Shown here: positions 11,301 to 22,900 of the stretch, piece after piece | How positions within the stretch are numbered: the stretch's first letter is position 1 | How the letters are laid out: every line of letters begins with the position of its first letter | Assembly: GCA_030141605.1 (NCBI GenBank) | Contig: JAQGDQ010000252.1 | Coordinates: 188,001-248,000 of the forward strand | Reading direction: 5' to 3' | DNA: 60,000 nucleotides | Source of the DNA: Tubiluchus corallicola | Taxonomy: Eukaryota; Priapulida; Priapulimorpha; Priapulimorphida; Tubiluchidae | Notes under the pieces: generated by a model | Databases searched by the model: none | Told to the model about the DNA's origin: nothing | Seen by the model: only the letters and a program-made list of their open reading frames with translations | Translations under genes and position numbers: made by a program

Positions 11301-14300
11301 GAACAATGGCTTTGCGTCAGCAGTTTTCCAAGCAAAAATTGCCAAAAATAGAACATCTAATTAACTTGTCGGTACTCCTTTTGGTGGACATGTACTAAAA
11401 TATAGCCCACATCATCGTGTAGCCCTGTTCCTGCTCTTTCTAAAGAGCCATATATCTTCTTCCGAGAGTCACACCAGGCGCCGCTAGAACATTTTTTCTG
11501 CAATCCATAGCCAGCACCACCCATGGCCCGTTCCCGTTTCCGTTCTCCAGAGGTCAGCGGTATAAGTTTTGCAAAAAACGGCTGAAAAATGGCCATTTTT
11601 GGAGGTTTTTCACCCTCCCCCGTTCCTCCCGGTGGACCCGATTCGAAAAATAAACCCCCAATGGGACGACACTAGATCGAGACCTTTCGTTTGATATATA
11701 GATCGCCGCAAATGGTGCCGTTGTCGGAGCTGTAGCCTTGAATCTTATATATATATATATAACATACCAGTAGAATTAAAAAATACGACTAGCAAAGGCC
11801 CCGCAAAAAAATTTGCTTATAAATACACTCATAATCAACAATGTGCGCACATCCTACGCAGTCCTCATTTATAACGCAAAGCCAATAGCTTTTACTGCAT
11901 TAAAGTTATAAGGTTATAGTTATAAAGTTATATATAACCTATATAAAGTTATATAGGCAGAATATAATGGATGATGTCAGAACAATGGCTTTGCGTCAGC
12001 AGTTTTCCAAGCGAAAATTGCCAAAAATAGAACATCTAATTAACTCGTTGGCACTCCTCTTGGTGGATGTGTAATAAAATATAGCCCACGTCATCGTGTA
12101 GCCCTGTTCATCGTCTTTCTAAAGAGCTATATATCTTTTTTCGAGAGTCCCACTAGAACGTTTTTTCTGCAGTCTGTTTGGTCAAAATTTCGAAAAAATC
12201 GCGCGTTGGGTCCGGGAAAACGTCCGTTACGGGACGCCGTGGCCCTCTCGTGAATTCTAAATATGCCTACTTCACCCAGCACTGAACGGGCTATCTATCC
12301 ATAGCCAGCACCGCCCCCTGGCCTGTTCCCGTTCCCATTCTCCAGAAGTCAGCGGTATAAGTTTTGCAAAAAACGGCCGAAAAATGGCCATTTTTGGAGG
12401 TTTTTCACCCCCCGTTCCTCCCGATGGCACGACACTAGATCGAGACCTTTCGTTTGGTATATAGATCGCCACAAATGGTGCCGTCGTCGAAGCTGTAGGA
12501 TGGAGGACTATATAGGATGTTCGCGTATTTTTGATTATACGTGTATTTATACGCAAAATTTTTTGCGGGGCCTTTGCTAGTAATTATATTAATTTTTTAA
12601 AATAAACTTGAGCATTGGCACACCAATTTGGCAAAATATATTCAAAATTCATTTGTCTTTGAAAAGATATGTGATTGATTCTATAGAGAGCTTTTATCTT
12701 TATTAAGTTTTAGCGTTTCTGTATTATTTACAATCCATTTTGGTTTGTCTACTTTTTATATTAATACCGAACAACTTCGTTAATTCAACGTAAAATCATT
12801 TAATCAGATATCAGACACGTTTAGCGCAGATGACTCTGGACACGATGTTAGACATATTGCCTAAAGACAGCAGTGGTATTGAAGGCGAAACAAGAGAGAC
12901 TGTGGTTTACAGGATGGCAAGTGATATGCTACAGAGGTTACCTGCTGACTATGTCCCGTACGAGGTTTGTAAAATTCTAGTGCAGTGTATAATCAGCGCT
13001 TATAGATATTTTAAAAATTGTAAAAGGTAAAAATGGCAGGGCTGTAAGTAGGCAATAAAAACCTTTAAATTCACTGTTCACAGCACAAGTTGTTACAAAG
13101 GTTTTTCCAGCTGACAGTGTTATTGCATAAAAGTAATTAAACTAATTAATAAGTAAACTAATTAAATCTACAATTATGTAATGGAGACATTGATATCTGT
13201 GACATTGCCCTTCTGTAACAGCGTTTGTAATAGCCAGAGACTGCCATAAAGAAATTTTGGCATTGTTTGTCACAGATATTTAGAAATAATAAAAATGTAT
13301 TTGCTTTTGTTTGTTTAAATGAACTCAAAGACTCAAAATGTTTTTAGGTGAAATCAGCGCTTCAGAAACTGGGTGCCTTGTTACCGTTGAATATTTTCTT
13401 ACGGCAAGAAATAGACCGAATGCAGAGGGTGATCACTTTAGTACGAACGTCACTGAGTGAGCTCAAATTAGCTATTGATGGTACAATAGTAATGAGTGAT
13501 GTTACAGCTGATGTATTCAATTGTATGTATGATGCCAGAGTGTCTGCCAAATGGGCGAAGGCGAGTATTTGACGCTATTGTCATCTGTGTTAAATTTAAA
13601 TGTACATAACTGATTCTTCAAATAAGTGTCACTTTAATTAAAAAAGGATCAAAATTCAGATTTACTGAATTTTTTTAAAACAACTGCAATGTAGTTGAGA
13701 GATCAAGAAATGCCAATCAATAAGTGGTGGTCAACCTTGCAATGGCCAATCAAATGCTATTTTTAAACTGTCAGCTGATGAGCTGACAAAGCTAGTCCCA
13801 AACGTACCTGGAGAATGTTTTGAAGTATACTGAGAGTTAAAGCCAAGTGTGCATTATTAGCATTATTTTTTATTTTTTACAAGATTTCTGCAACTAAAAT
13901 TTGTTTAGCAGAAAAGATTTAGATTTCTATTGGAAAAAAGTTTGCAGGACTGTTATTGCAACAAAAAACTGTCAGAAATCACAATGTTTCAAAATTATGA
14001 TACGTTGCCTTGAGCATCTTGAATTCCACATACTTACATAAATGCTTAGGAAGTTTATGACAGCATTGTTAGAATTAAAGAAGGGATTTGCTGAAGTGTT
14101 TGTTGACCTTTTTCTTTTGGTGTTATCCAGCATTCATCGATATGACCTGCTTAGTGGTTGTGGTGGGATCATACATAGCTCATTTTCCCAAATAAAATTC
14201 TGAATTGAGACATTGAACTGACAGAGTCGGTTTTCCACATTTGCATATGCAGCTTTTCTCACTAAAAGAAATGGCAGACGAACTATCCAGAAACACTTTT

Positions 14301-16453
14301 ACCAGTCAATGATCTATTTACTAAAGCGGCCTGGTGCTGTTTAACTTTGCAACCAAGCACACATCCAGCTGTTTGCTTGTAATAAAGGAGAAACATTTTA
14401 CACAGGTGTCCTGGATGTCGAGTACCCTAGGTTTCTGGTTTAGCGATTTGCTTGAAAGAGATGCTCAGTACAGAAGCTGGTGTTTTGGAGGGAAGCCAAG
14501 CTCATTCTGGTTGAGCGGCTTTTTCAACTGCCAAGGTTTCCTGACCGCAATGAGACAAGTAAGTTTTTGTAGATATCAAGCATGTTATAATTATTTGACC
14601 AAAACACTTCCTTGATCATAGACTGATTTAGGTGAGTGAGTGTAGATGAAACACAAATGTATTGCCAGGTGATGTATATTGATTGAACAATGTGACTCAC
14701 TCACAGGTATGTAGTAGCATTTCATAGTGTCTGATAACGCTGCTTTTTCACATTGTAACTGTATTGTTTTGTGTGAAAATAGTTATAGGCCGAGGTCATA
14801 AATGAAATATGTCCTACTAAAATTATGACAAACATCTCTTTTTTAAAGTTGCTTTTCTTTCAACAGACAGCCTAAATTCTCTAAACCATTGCCTCACTTA
14901 AACATGTAACTGTGTACCTGAAAGCATTAGTACTTTTTGTTTATCTCAAGCATTCCATTCTAGAAGCAGGGACACAGCATGCAACACAGATGATCCGACT
15001 GTGGAACTGAATCTGCGGTCTTATTCTGTTCATACTTAACTAGACACGTGTGCCCAGTTTCAATAATAACGATCAGTTGTGTGCTCGGTTACTATTTTGT
15101 AGAGCCGTAAGACATCATATAGCATCCATCTTCCATTCACAATTCAAGTTTAGGCCAGTTATACTTAAACCACTTGGAGTAGCCTAGAGATTTTTGGTAC
15201 GGGGTAATTTTGTGGCAAGGTGACAGACACAGTCAATATCAAAGGTCATCCACAGTGCATTTTCAGACCAGGGCAAAGCAGATAGTAATGTTAATTGTTG
15301 CACAGCAATGCTAGGCATTGTAGGATTCAAGTCAAGCATTAGAGTGACCTATTGCCTAGTGACAAACCTACATTCACAAAAATATTTTACTTCCTTCCCA
15401 TTGGAGGAGGCAGGATAGATCTAGAATTTGAAGAATTGCAGCTATAGTATTATAAAGGCATGTTTTTCTCACAAAATGTGAGACTTAAAGTACTGGGTGA
15501 CAACTTTTGGGTGATGGCTTGCAGTGACCGAGGGGTGAGGAAAGTGACCTTTTTTCCGAGGGGTGAGGAAGGATCCAGTATGATGGATACCGTGGGACAA
15601 CCTGGGTCAGGTCAGTGCAAAGAATTGGTGACAATTGAGAATCCAACATTGACAAAAACATTTTGCCAGTCCAGGATTTGAAAAATTGCAATCAAAATGC
15701 CATAGAAGCAGGCCCTGTCTCACAAAATATAGGTGCAGATGCTTGGTGATGATAAGAACTTTTGGGTGATGGCTTGCAGTGACACTGGGGTCAAAAGTTA
15801 AATGTGAGAATCCCAGAAATTGTCAAATGTGGCTAGACATTTCACCATTTGCTGATCAAATTTGGACCAGAAAATGTTGAACCATGTTTGACCAGAAGTC
15901 ACTTTGGGAAATGAGAATTTTAGAACAAAATTTGTCCAAAAAATGATCTTGTTTCAAATGCTAAGATACTCAAGGTGCCAAACGTGAAAGTCAAGGATCC
16001 TACAGCATCATCGACACTCTGGTTTGTTATTTTGGTGATAACTTTGCTGTTTTACTTTTCATTTAGGAGATAACAAGGTCACACAAAGGCTGGTCATTAG
16101 ACACCGTCCTTCTCCAGAACGATGTCACCAAGCTTTTTAAGGATGACATAATGGCTTCACCACCAGAAGGCGTTTATGTTCATGGGTTGTTCCTGGAAGG
16201 TGCAGGATGGGATCGCCGTGGAAATAAGCTCACTGAATCAAAATCCAAAGTACTTTATGAACCACTGCCTGTCATTCACTTGTATGCTGTAAATGAAATC
16301 ATAACTAAAGGAGGGAAGAACTACTTGTGTCCTTTATATAAAAAGCTTGTCAGAACTGACAGAACGTATGTAACTTCTGTACAGTTAAAAACAAATCAAC
16401 CTCCTGAACATTGGATTATGAAAGGTGTTGCATTACTGTGTGATGTCAAGTGA
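2346..16453 (+). CDS. Axonemal dynein heavy chain, C-terminal part (DNAH5/DNAH8-like)
   Basis: Eleven exons join in frame to give 704 residues and a TGA stop: 2346-2467, 2945-3113, 3856-4008, 6345-6571, 7472-7538, 8404-8609, 9786-10048, 12808-12964, 13348-13560, 14406-14558, 16067-16453. The protein is the motor end after the AAA5 region: [10 protein letters not shown] (residues about 15-24), [11 protein letters not shown] (about 73-83), [10 protein letters not shown], then AAA6 with ISMGQGQ (152-158), LLQNCHLGL (177-185) and FRLWITTE. Next come [11 protein letters not shown] (281-291), YGGRVTDD (330-337), RQEIDRM, and the C-terminal domain with [14 protein letters not shown], ending GVALLCDVK. 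Many of these blocks are those of outer-arm heavy chains of the DNAH5/8 (Chlamydomonas gamma) group, so the product should be an ATP-driven motor subunit of the ciliary outer dynein arm. No internal stops or frameshifts; all introns are GT-AG except the ninth (GC-AG). About 3,900 N-terminal residues normal for the family lie outside the window. Confidence 0.95.
3213..3776. mobile_element. hAT-type non-autonomous TIR element, copy 1 (564 bp)
   Basis: Starts CAGTGGCGGCTCGTG and ends CACGAGTCGTCACTG, an imperfect inverted pair. The flanks are CTTGCCAC (3205-3212) and ATTGCCAC (3777-3784), a 7-of-8 match to an 8-bp target duplication as made by hAT transposases. No transposase is visible. A second member lies at 41864-42257. 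It sits in a dynein intron. Confidence 0.85.
4440..5280. mobile_element. pogo/Tigger-like TIR element, 841 bp
   Basis: Begins CAGTAAACTCTGCACAATTC and ends with the inverse, TTATGCAGAGTTTACTG, flanked by TA on both sides (4438-4439, 5281-5282). CAGT ends and TA target duplications are typical of the pogo/Tigger branch of Tc1-mariner. A 101-codon minus-strand frame at 4608-4913 lies inside but was not recognised as a transposase. It lies in the dynein intron between exons 4008 and 6345. Confidence 0.75.
5570..6220. repeat. Probable transposon-derived segment
   Basis: This intron stretch has GC-rich patches unlike its surroundings, such as GGGGCGGAGCCCCGGCC near 5645 and GACGCGCGGGCGTC near 6148. 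It also holds paired phrases (CACAAAGGCATTTTCCTG and CACACACGCATTTTACTG) suggesting an internal diverged duplication. Boundaries and family could not be defined. Confidence 0.35.
9120..9510. mobile_element. pogo/Tigger-like MITE, 391 bp
   Basis: Starts CAGTAAGTCCTTGCTTC and ends TTAAGTGAGGACTTACTG, inverted ends flanked by TA at 9118-9119 and 9511-9512. The end sequence matches the right end of the element at 35433-36015, so they form one family. It lies in the dynein intron 8610-9785. Confidence 0.8.
10363..10761. mobile_element. hAT-type MITE with perfect 8-bp duplication, 399 bp
   Basis: The ends TAGGGATGAGCATC and GTTCACCCCTA are inverted and are followed inward by A/T-rich TTCGATTCGAA-type motifs in opposite orientation. 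The target sequence GTGATAAG occurs intact on both sides (10355-10362 and 10762-10769). It is a different hAT family from the CAGTGGCGG elements. It lies in the dynein intron 10049-12807. Confidence 0.9.
11155..12580. mobile_element. Composite TIR element: truncated copy plus full copy
   Basis: Both 11155 and 11789 start CTAGCAAAGGCCCCGCAAAA, and the right end at 12580 is the inverse (TTTTGCGGGGCCTTTGCTAG). TA flanks 11155 on the left and 12580 on the right. The two left halves share long near-identical interior blocks (for example GCTTTGCGTCAGCAGTTTTC), so a first copy that lost its right end (about 11155-11740) lies directly before a complete 792-bp copy (11789-12580). The interior is much more GC-rich than the host intron. 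No transposase frame was recognised; the family was not identified. Confidence 0.75.
13561..14405 (+). other. GC-AG intron of the dynein heavy chain gene
   Basis: The exon ending TGG GCG AAG is followed by GCGAGT instead of GT, and the next exon begins GTG TCC TGG after TTTTACACAG. This joint gives [15 protein letters not shown], which has exactly the spacing of the family around the conserved VSW. The nearest GT (GCGA|GTATTT) would put the next exon out of frame. AAG|GCGAGT is a good match to the known GC-donor consensus. Confidence 0.8.
15105..15850. repeat. Dispersed repeat with diverged tandem units of about 200 bp
   Basis: Two related units occur around 15430-15545 and 15665-15785. Each carries TCACAAAAT, then GGTGA..., then ACTTTTGGGTGATGGCTTGC followed by AGTGAC. 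The left portion (CAAGTTTAGGCCAGTTATAC near 15145) recurs at about 29630. The sequence lies in the last dynein intron. It resembles no coding sequence I know. Confidence 0.6.
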
Positions 16454-16675
16454 TTTGATAAATTGAATGTATACATTCTCTTCATACTCCAACCAATGTT
16501 GGCTATATAACCATTTGTTATTTCGTATTTTAATTTCTTACTGATAGTTGTAAAATTACAGTTTCACTTATTTCTTACTAATAGCTGTAAAATTACAGTT
16601 TCATGTGCAACTCCAAAATTGCCTATATACAGTATTACAAAAGTCGTATTGTTTTATATCAATTTATATGTACTA
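16454..16675 (+). other. Dynein gene 3' flank
   Basis: This is the likely 3' UTR of the dynein heavy chain. It contains a short tandem duplication of TTGTAAAATTACAGTTTCA-like sequence (about 16545-16602). No AATAAA lies in this stretch; the first one is at about 16816, inside the neighbouring transposon remnant. Confidence 0.5.
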
Positions 16676-17389
16676 TCAGGTGGCACAAAAAATGTGCCAA
16701 AGTTTTGAGAAGAAAATAATGAATCGCATGAAAATTACTAGATTAAACACCAAAAATTTTATGTCATTCCTTAGATCTTTTTTCGAACATATGGAAGTTT
16801 TAAAACAAATCAAAAAATAAATTGCGGAAAAAAACAATTATAAAGTGCTCAATGTGCCTCATTTTCATGCACGTAAACGAAGGCATTTCTTCCCACAGCT
16901 GATACAGTTTCTCGCTTCTTTAGGGGGTATTTGGTTTTACACTCAACAATTTTTGAGTTTACTTCCTCGGTCTGCATCAAACGGCTCTGTGAAGCTTTCT
17001 TCATACACTTTCTCTTTAAGGGAATTCCACACATCATGATCTAGAGAATTGAGTCCTATTTTGTTCTTGACAACAAATCTTAATCAGTGCTTTATTTTCT
17101 GTGGCAAGTACCAAGATATAAACTGGCTGATTTCTTTTTTGTTTTATATGCCAACGTGACTGCTTTTCATTTGATGACTTAGCTGATATTGTTTCAACAT
17201 TTAAATTCTTAAAATGAAAAAGTTTTTCGGCCATAACATAAAAACTGCCTAAACTATAAACTTATAACATTCACAGGCAAAGGTTAATGTATACTAACAT
17301 CGTACCGTGAAATTTCAGATTGTATAGAGTAGTTGTTTCTAGCATTATTATAATCTAAACTTTGACACATTTTTTTCTGCAATACCTGA
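16676..17389 (-). mobile_element. Tc1-like degenerate element, copy 1 (714 bp)
   Basis: Starts TCAGGTGGCACAAAAAATG and ends TTCTGCAATACCTGA, with TA on both sides (16674-16675, 17390-17391). Read on the minus strand it aligns with the copies at 38943 and 50515: AAGTTTAGATTATAATAATG here against AAGTTTAGACTGCAACAATA there. The middle still shows, on the minus strand, traces of a transposase C-terminal part (the GGAATTCCCTTAAAGAGAAA segment, then a GAGCCGTTTGATGCAGA segment). Confidence 0.75.
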
Positions 17390-18212
17390 TATATATATAT
17401 ATTGTGCTTTTCATATGCTACTCATTTACTTTTTAATAGCTATTATAAGTTAAGCTGTACATTACATTTTTGACATACAATGTTATTTTTACATTAAAGT
17501 AAATTTTTATAACTTACACATATTTTATGTATTTCACTATTGTCTTGTGTGTTTAGGTACAGAACACTGTGAATATATATTCAGTATTTTACTGTTATAG
17601 TTTGACACATTGTTACATACTTTAAATTTCTACATAATTATACAAATATCATGCATAATGTATATTGTATTCATAATAGTTTTATTTTGGCTGTGATCAT
17701 TAACATCCTTTACAAGTAAAGATGTCATACATATTGCTTATAGCATATTCACTTGTTTTGGCATATTGGTAATTATTAAATTTCTAATGATAGCCTTTAC
17801 TCGTCCTATGTTTCTGTGTTTAAAGTATTTTATAAAACTGAAGCTTATTATAATGACATTATTATGTTATGATAATTACAATAACGTGCGAAATGTAAGT
17901 ACGCAAAAAAGCAGACTGATATAAAGTTCTTAACTTTGTACGTTTCCACATTAAATTAAACTATTTGGTTGACATTTCATTTGAGCGATTTTTTTAAATA
18001 TTTTTATACAGCATTGAAACAATTGACTTTCGTTCTATGTTTTGCACATTGTTTCACCCAACAAGCTAATAATTATTTGTCCCAAGCCTTATGAAGCAAG
18101 TTTCTGCTAATAAATTGTTAACATGCATATTTCGTTTCTTTAATTCGTCACCGGTGGTTCTCATGTAATCCCAGCGAAAAATAATAATTAATAATTTTTT
18201 AAACAATGACGT
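17390..18212. other. AT-rich intergenic DNA
   Basis: Nothing beyond a short (AT)n run at 17390 and AT-rich unique-looking sequence. No exon, RNA gene or repeat was recognised. Confidence 0.6.
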
Positions 18213-18518
18213 TGTTGCGTTTTGTTTCTCTCGGAAAGCTCGTAGAGAAAACCAGAAAACACGTCATCAAATTAAACTAGTTTATTAAGCGAGAATTCTA
18301 CAACACAAAAGTATGAAGGAACGCGAAATGTTTACACTAAACATGAAAATCTGGAAAACGTTGGAGTGTATCTGAAAATATACATGAGAATGTGTAAGTG
18401 GCGTCCGTGTGAATCTGCGTGCCCTCGTCTCAGTGGCCTGCTTCTATAGCGTGCCCGAGAAGTTCCTTTCCAGAACATTCTACAAGGTAAGACGATTATT
18501 CTAACGGAACATTCTACA
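18213..18518 (-). repeat. LTR of the Ty3/gypsy remnant (306 bp)
   Basis: Read on the minus strand it starts TGTAGAATGTTCC and ends AAAACGCAACA, the TG...CA pattern of LTRs. It contains AATAAA (in CTTAATAAACTAG) about 90 bases before its end. It directly follows the integrase frames of the minus-strand element, so it is the 3' LTR. Its terminal 150 bases recur on the plus strand at 24536-24686. Confidence 0.75.
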
Positions 18519-18533
18519 ATGTTCTACTTAATT

Positions 18534-19925
18534 CTAATAGATGCCAGCGATCTCCATAACACCTCCCCACCGAAATTGATGCTGTCTCCAAAACATCAGC
18601 AACAAAGTCTCTCTCTCTTTCGGCTTGGGTGTCCTCTTGGATCGTTTTGGGTGGAGCTCGGACATGGACCGAGGTGCTCCGGTCTGCTTCAGGGTTTCGG
18701 GCAGTTCTTCCAAGATCTCCATTGGATGATCAGGTGGAAGTTCAGAAGTAATGTCCGTCTCATCACCAGGTTCGTAGTCCTCTACAGAAGTGTAGCGTAG
18801 ACGTAGCTGTTCCCAGTGTTGTCTCCACGCTGGACCGCGCTTAATGTTGAAGCAGCGAGTACCAAAGCATTTTTGATGACTGCTGGTACCCATCCGGGAT
18901 GTCCGTCTCGTCGAGGTCCATAGTACAGAGCACAGACAGGCTCTCCAGCCTTGTACTGCTTGACGGTGACCTTGGCGACATCTCCCGAGTCTGGAGTCGA
19001 GAAAGATGACTCCTTGGATTGCTTGCCCTGAGCAGTGTGTGCTGGCAAGGGTAGCAAGGAGTCGATCGTTGTCCATATCAGCCGAGACATCAAGAGTTCA
19101 CTCGGAGAGAATCCACAGGATGTCGGTGTTGTCCGATACTGCATCAGAAGCTCTTGAAGAGCTCGCTTCAGGGGCAGAAAAGACTTTGAGTGCTTGCTTA
19201 AATGTCTGCACCAATCGTTCTGCTGCTCTGTTGGTAGCTGGATGGTATGGTGCTCCTGTGAGATGTGTGACCCACGTTCTCTGCACCAGCTCTGGAACTC
19301 ATCAGACATGAAGGTTGATGCATTGTCTGTGACCAGCGTGTGAGGTAATCCGAAGTGAGCAAAGTCCTCTTCCGGTAAAATCTAGAGTGGCTCTAGTGGA
19401 TGTGGAAGATGTAGGGTGAATGCATGGATACTTAGAGTAAGCATCCGTGATCACCAACCAGTTCGTACCCATGAAGTTTATGGCGTGATCCAGGTGTAAG
19501 TGGTTCCATGGCTTCTCTGGTAGCATCCGTGGGTGAACTGCAGGCTTGGATGGCTTGTTCTGATGTTCTCCGCATGAGTCACATCGTCGGCTAGCCATCT
19601 CGATACCGGGCCAGTAGACAGCAGTTCTTGCCAACTGTTTCATGCGTTCCATGCCGAAGTGCCCGATATGCAGTAGATCCAGGATCTTGGACTGCAGGCT
19701 TTGTGGAATCACAACTCTTGATCCATGGATGAGGCATCCGTGGCAGATACTGAGTGAATCCGACAACTTCCGGAACTTTTCGACTTTTCACCGCTGATCT
19801 CAGCGTGCTTGGGCGGCCATCCTCCTCGAACGTAGCGCATGACCGTAGCTAGCACTGGATCTTTCCTTGACTCTTGTCAGAGGATGTTGGCATCTGCAGG
19901 CTTGACTTGAAGACTGAGAACTTGC
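18534..19925 (-). pseudogene. Ty3/gypsy retrotransposon pol remnant (RNase H-integrase linker to integrase C-terminus)
   Basis: On the minus strand the fragment opens at about 19925 in the linker between RNase H and integrase. It then shows the integrase zinc-binding module (HIGHFGMERMK followed by CDSCGEHQ), and the catalytic core start PWNHLHLDHAINFMGTNWLV with DAYSKYP. A displaced frame carries the MSDEFQSWCRERG segment and another ALQELLMQYRTTPTSCGFSP with SELL. At least two frameshifts split the frames near 19310-19390 and 19100-19290, so it cannot code for a working integrase. Gag, protease and most of reverse transcriptase are missing (5' truncation). The Cys/His module and YRTTPTS block place it in the Ty3/gypsy lineage. 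Confidence 0.88.
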
Positions 19926-22900
19926 CAAAATAATTACAAAACTAGCTGTACCAAGGATTTTAATTTCTGCATGTAAGTTGCCTTAGAGCAAGGGCTTAAT
20001 GACAACCAAAAAAACGTTGAGCAACCAGCAAAGGGGGCACAGAATTTCGGCTAGTCGGACTATAAGTCGACGACTATAATTGAAACAAGCCTTTGAAACC
20101 TGCCACCATCTGACAAGAACTTACTACAATAGACAGTTGTTCCCATTTATTTTTGTACTGTGCACTTTTAAATGTAGTAGATTAAAAGTAACATAATTAT
20201 ATCTCCTTTTCTTGGTGAAGTTAATTGCTAATTTGTTCAGTTTCATTGAGTTATCAGTGTTTGTTAGTAGTTTGCCTTTAGTACGATGCTGTAAAGTCAA
20301 TAAATTAATGGACATAATGCGAAGTTTTTTGTACTGAAATCAGTAGTAAGAGGCAGGTCATTGATGTAGATAAGAAAAAGTGATTCTAGGTTGAATCATT
20401 GAGGTTAGTTTAGGCATTTTTTCAAGTTGTTTTTGTGACGTGTTCTTATATGGTTTATATTTTAATGTTTGTGCTCACTAAGGTTTCCCCTCACTGATTT
20501 TAGCGGGCAAGCCACGAGGCGTTACATCCTCTAGTCTAGACTTATCATGGCAGCAGTCTTTGTGAATAAACAGATTAGGGTAATAAGCAAGAAAGATTTA
20601 CGTTAAATGTTCTATAAAGTTTCTAACAATGTTACAAATGTTGCCAAGACGTTACAGACTGTTATTAACATTTTATTAATAGAAATCATGACAAAAATGC
20701 AGAATCTATTACAAAGATTTATTCGAACGAATAATCGTTAGAAGGTGGCTCCCAGTTTAATCTCTCATTCTATTCTATTCTAGGAAACCCTTGTAGTCAG
20801 AACGTTTCAGAATTCAAGTACCGGTTGAGGGACGAATTTTTTACTAGTTTTTTTCGTGTCCAGCTTGTTCAAAATGAAAAAACCGTTAATGATATTCAAA
20901 ATCATAGTTTAATGACAGTGATAAAAGCTATACCGGTTATAAACATTTTACAAATAAAAGACATAATAAACTATCTAGTGCTAATTTATTATTACAATCA
21001 TTCCTCACTTGTCGTAAGTAAATAAGGCGTTGTATATATGCACAAATGATCTTTCAGTTAAAAATTCCAAAAGTCTAATTGCGTAATTTTGATTATAATG
21101 CTAGAACAAGAAATTGATAGTGGCTAGCACGCGTTACTTTATGATTTAATTAAAGAATTATAATTTTTTGTAATTAATTTATTGTACGGCATTTAAAAAA
21201 CTCAACTATATTTACTGTAACAACAGTCATATTCTAAATTTAAAAAAATCCTCTGTTCATCCTCTGTTCATGTCTGGCTGGTGATCATGCCTAGACTACT
21301 TTTCCCATTTGTTCGCGATACGATTTCTTGGGTTGCCTTTAAACCCAGCACGAAGACCACCTGACAGTCCATTAGGTGGCTGACATAAGGTCGCGCCGAA
21401 GAGCTGTTAAAACACAAAATTTAATGAGAAGTACCATAATTATAATCATAAATGGCATATAGTTCTAACAAATGAATTTCAATTTCTGCAAATCTCAAGA
21501 TTTCTAAATGATAAAGCATAACGGCATTTACTACAAAAGCTACCATAGCGAAGAGAAATGCACGTAAAAACTTCATGTTCTTTTTGATATCTGTAAGAAA
21601 CAATACGATCCTATTTATCAACTCCTGATAAATGCAAAAGATGGTATCATTAATAAACTGAAATTCAGCGTAACTAATGAAGCATCTAAGCAAAGATCTC
21701 AACAGTATTTAAGATCTTCATTTATTTTCGAATCGTCTTCAGGCGAAGACTGAAGAGTGGAATCTTAAGCAATGCTTGTCATTCTTCGCCTGATAACAGT
21801 TATTTGAATATATGCTAATTTCAGTTTATTGATGAATTATAAATTTACTCAGAATTGTTTTTATATTCTATTAGTTGAAGCTTTTGGGTGGTAGAAGCTT
21901 TATTTGAAATGCAAAATTCACAGAAAATCAGGTGTAATAACAATTGCCTTTTAATTTTGTAATGTTTTGAGTAAATAAGGCATTATACATATGAATATAT
22001 ATATATCTGGTATAATTTTTCGGATAAAGTTGCGTATTTTGATTATAACAAATGCTAGAACAAAAAATTGTTGTGGCAAGTATGTGTAACTTTGCAGAAA
22101 CTATAATTTGTTATAATAAATTTATTGAAATTCCTTCAACGATGGTGACGATAGTGATGGTGATGATGATAGTGACGACAACACTGACAGTAATAATAAT
22201 AATAATAAAAATAATAATAACAAATCAAAATGATTCTGCTGTGAAGTAGAACCTTAATTATTTTGTATATTAAAATTAATAATACTATGAAGCTTACCTT
22301 TCTAAAGATTGATAACCTTTCAACAGCTGTTACAGTGCGAACTGCCGCTTCTCCACCAATTACAATAATAAATATTCTATCTTAGCGAATTTTCGTTCAT
22401 GCGTCATATTACAAACAGCATTTTTATAACGTCAAGCGTTATTTACAAGAACTAACCGGTTCAAATTCTTTATTTGTTCGTGTTATAAAACGTTCAATAA
22501 AACTCAGTGTTTTCCTTTATAGCCATCTTTTCCTGTATATTTAATTTTGACCGGTGAAATGTCTGATGATAAAGAAAAGAAAGATAAAACCAACATTTTT
22601 ATTGTATTATTTTATACAAAAGATTAATATAAAAAACGGAAATGTTTTTTCTATTTTTGTTATTACCGCTCGACTGAAGCGCTAAAACGCCTGTTGCCTC
22701 TACTTCCTCGCATTCTTTCACTTTACTAAAGAGGGTATTTTGCTAAGGTAGAATAACGTACCTTAAAAATTTCTTAGATTTGCGAGAATTCCCACACTTC
22801 GCCTGATTGCGCACTTCAGAAACACAAGAACCGAAAATAGATGGTTCTTGTTCCTCGCCCGCTGGTAACTCAATATAGCACAACAGAGAGTCTTTCTACA

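Noticed and set aside
18519-18800. Plus-strand frames over the retroelement
   Set aside because: Shadows of the minus-strand Ty3/gypsy pol remnant.
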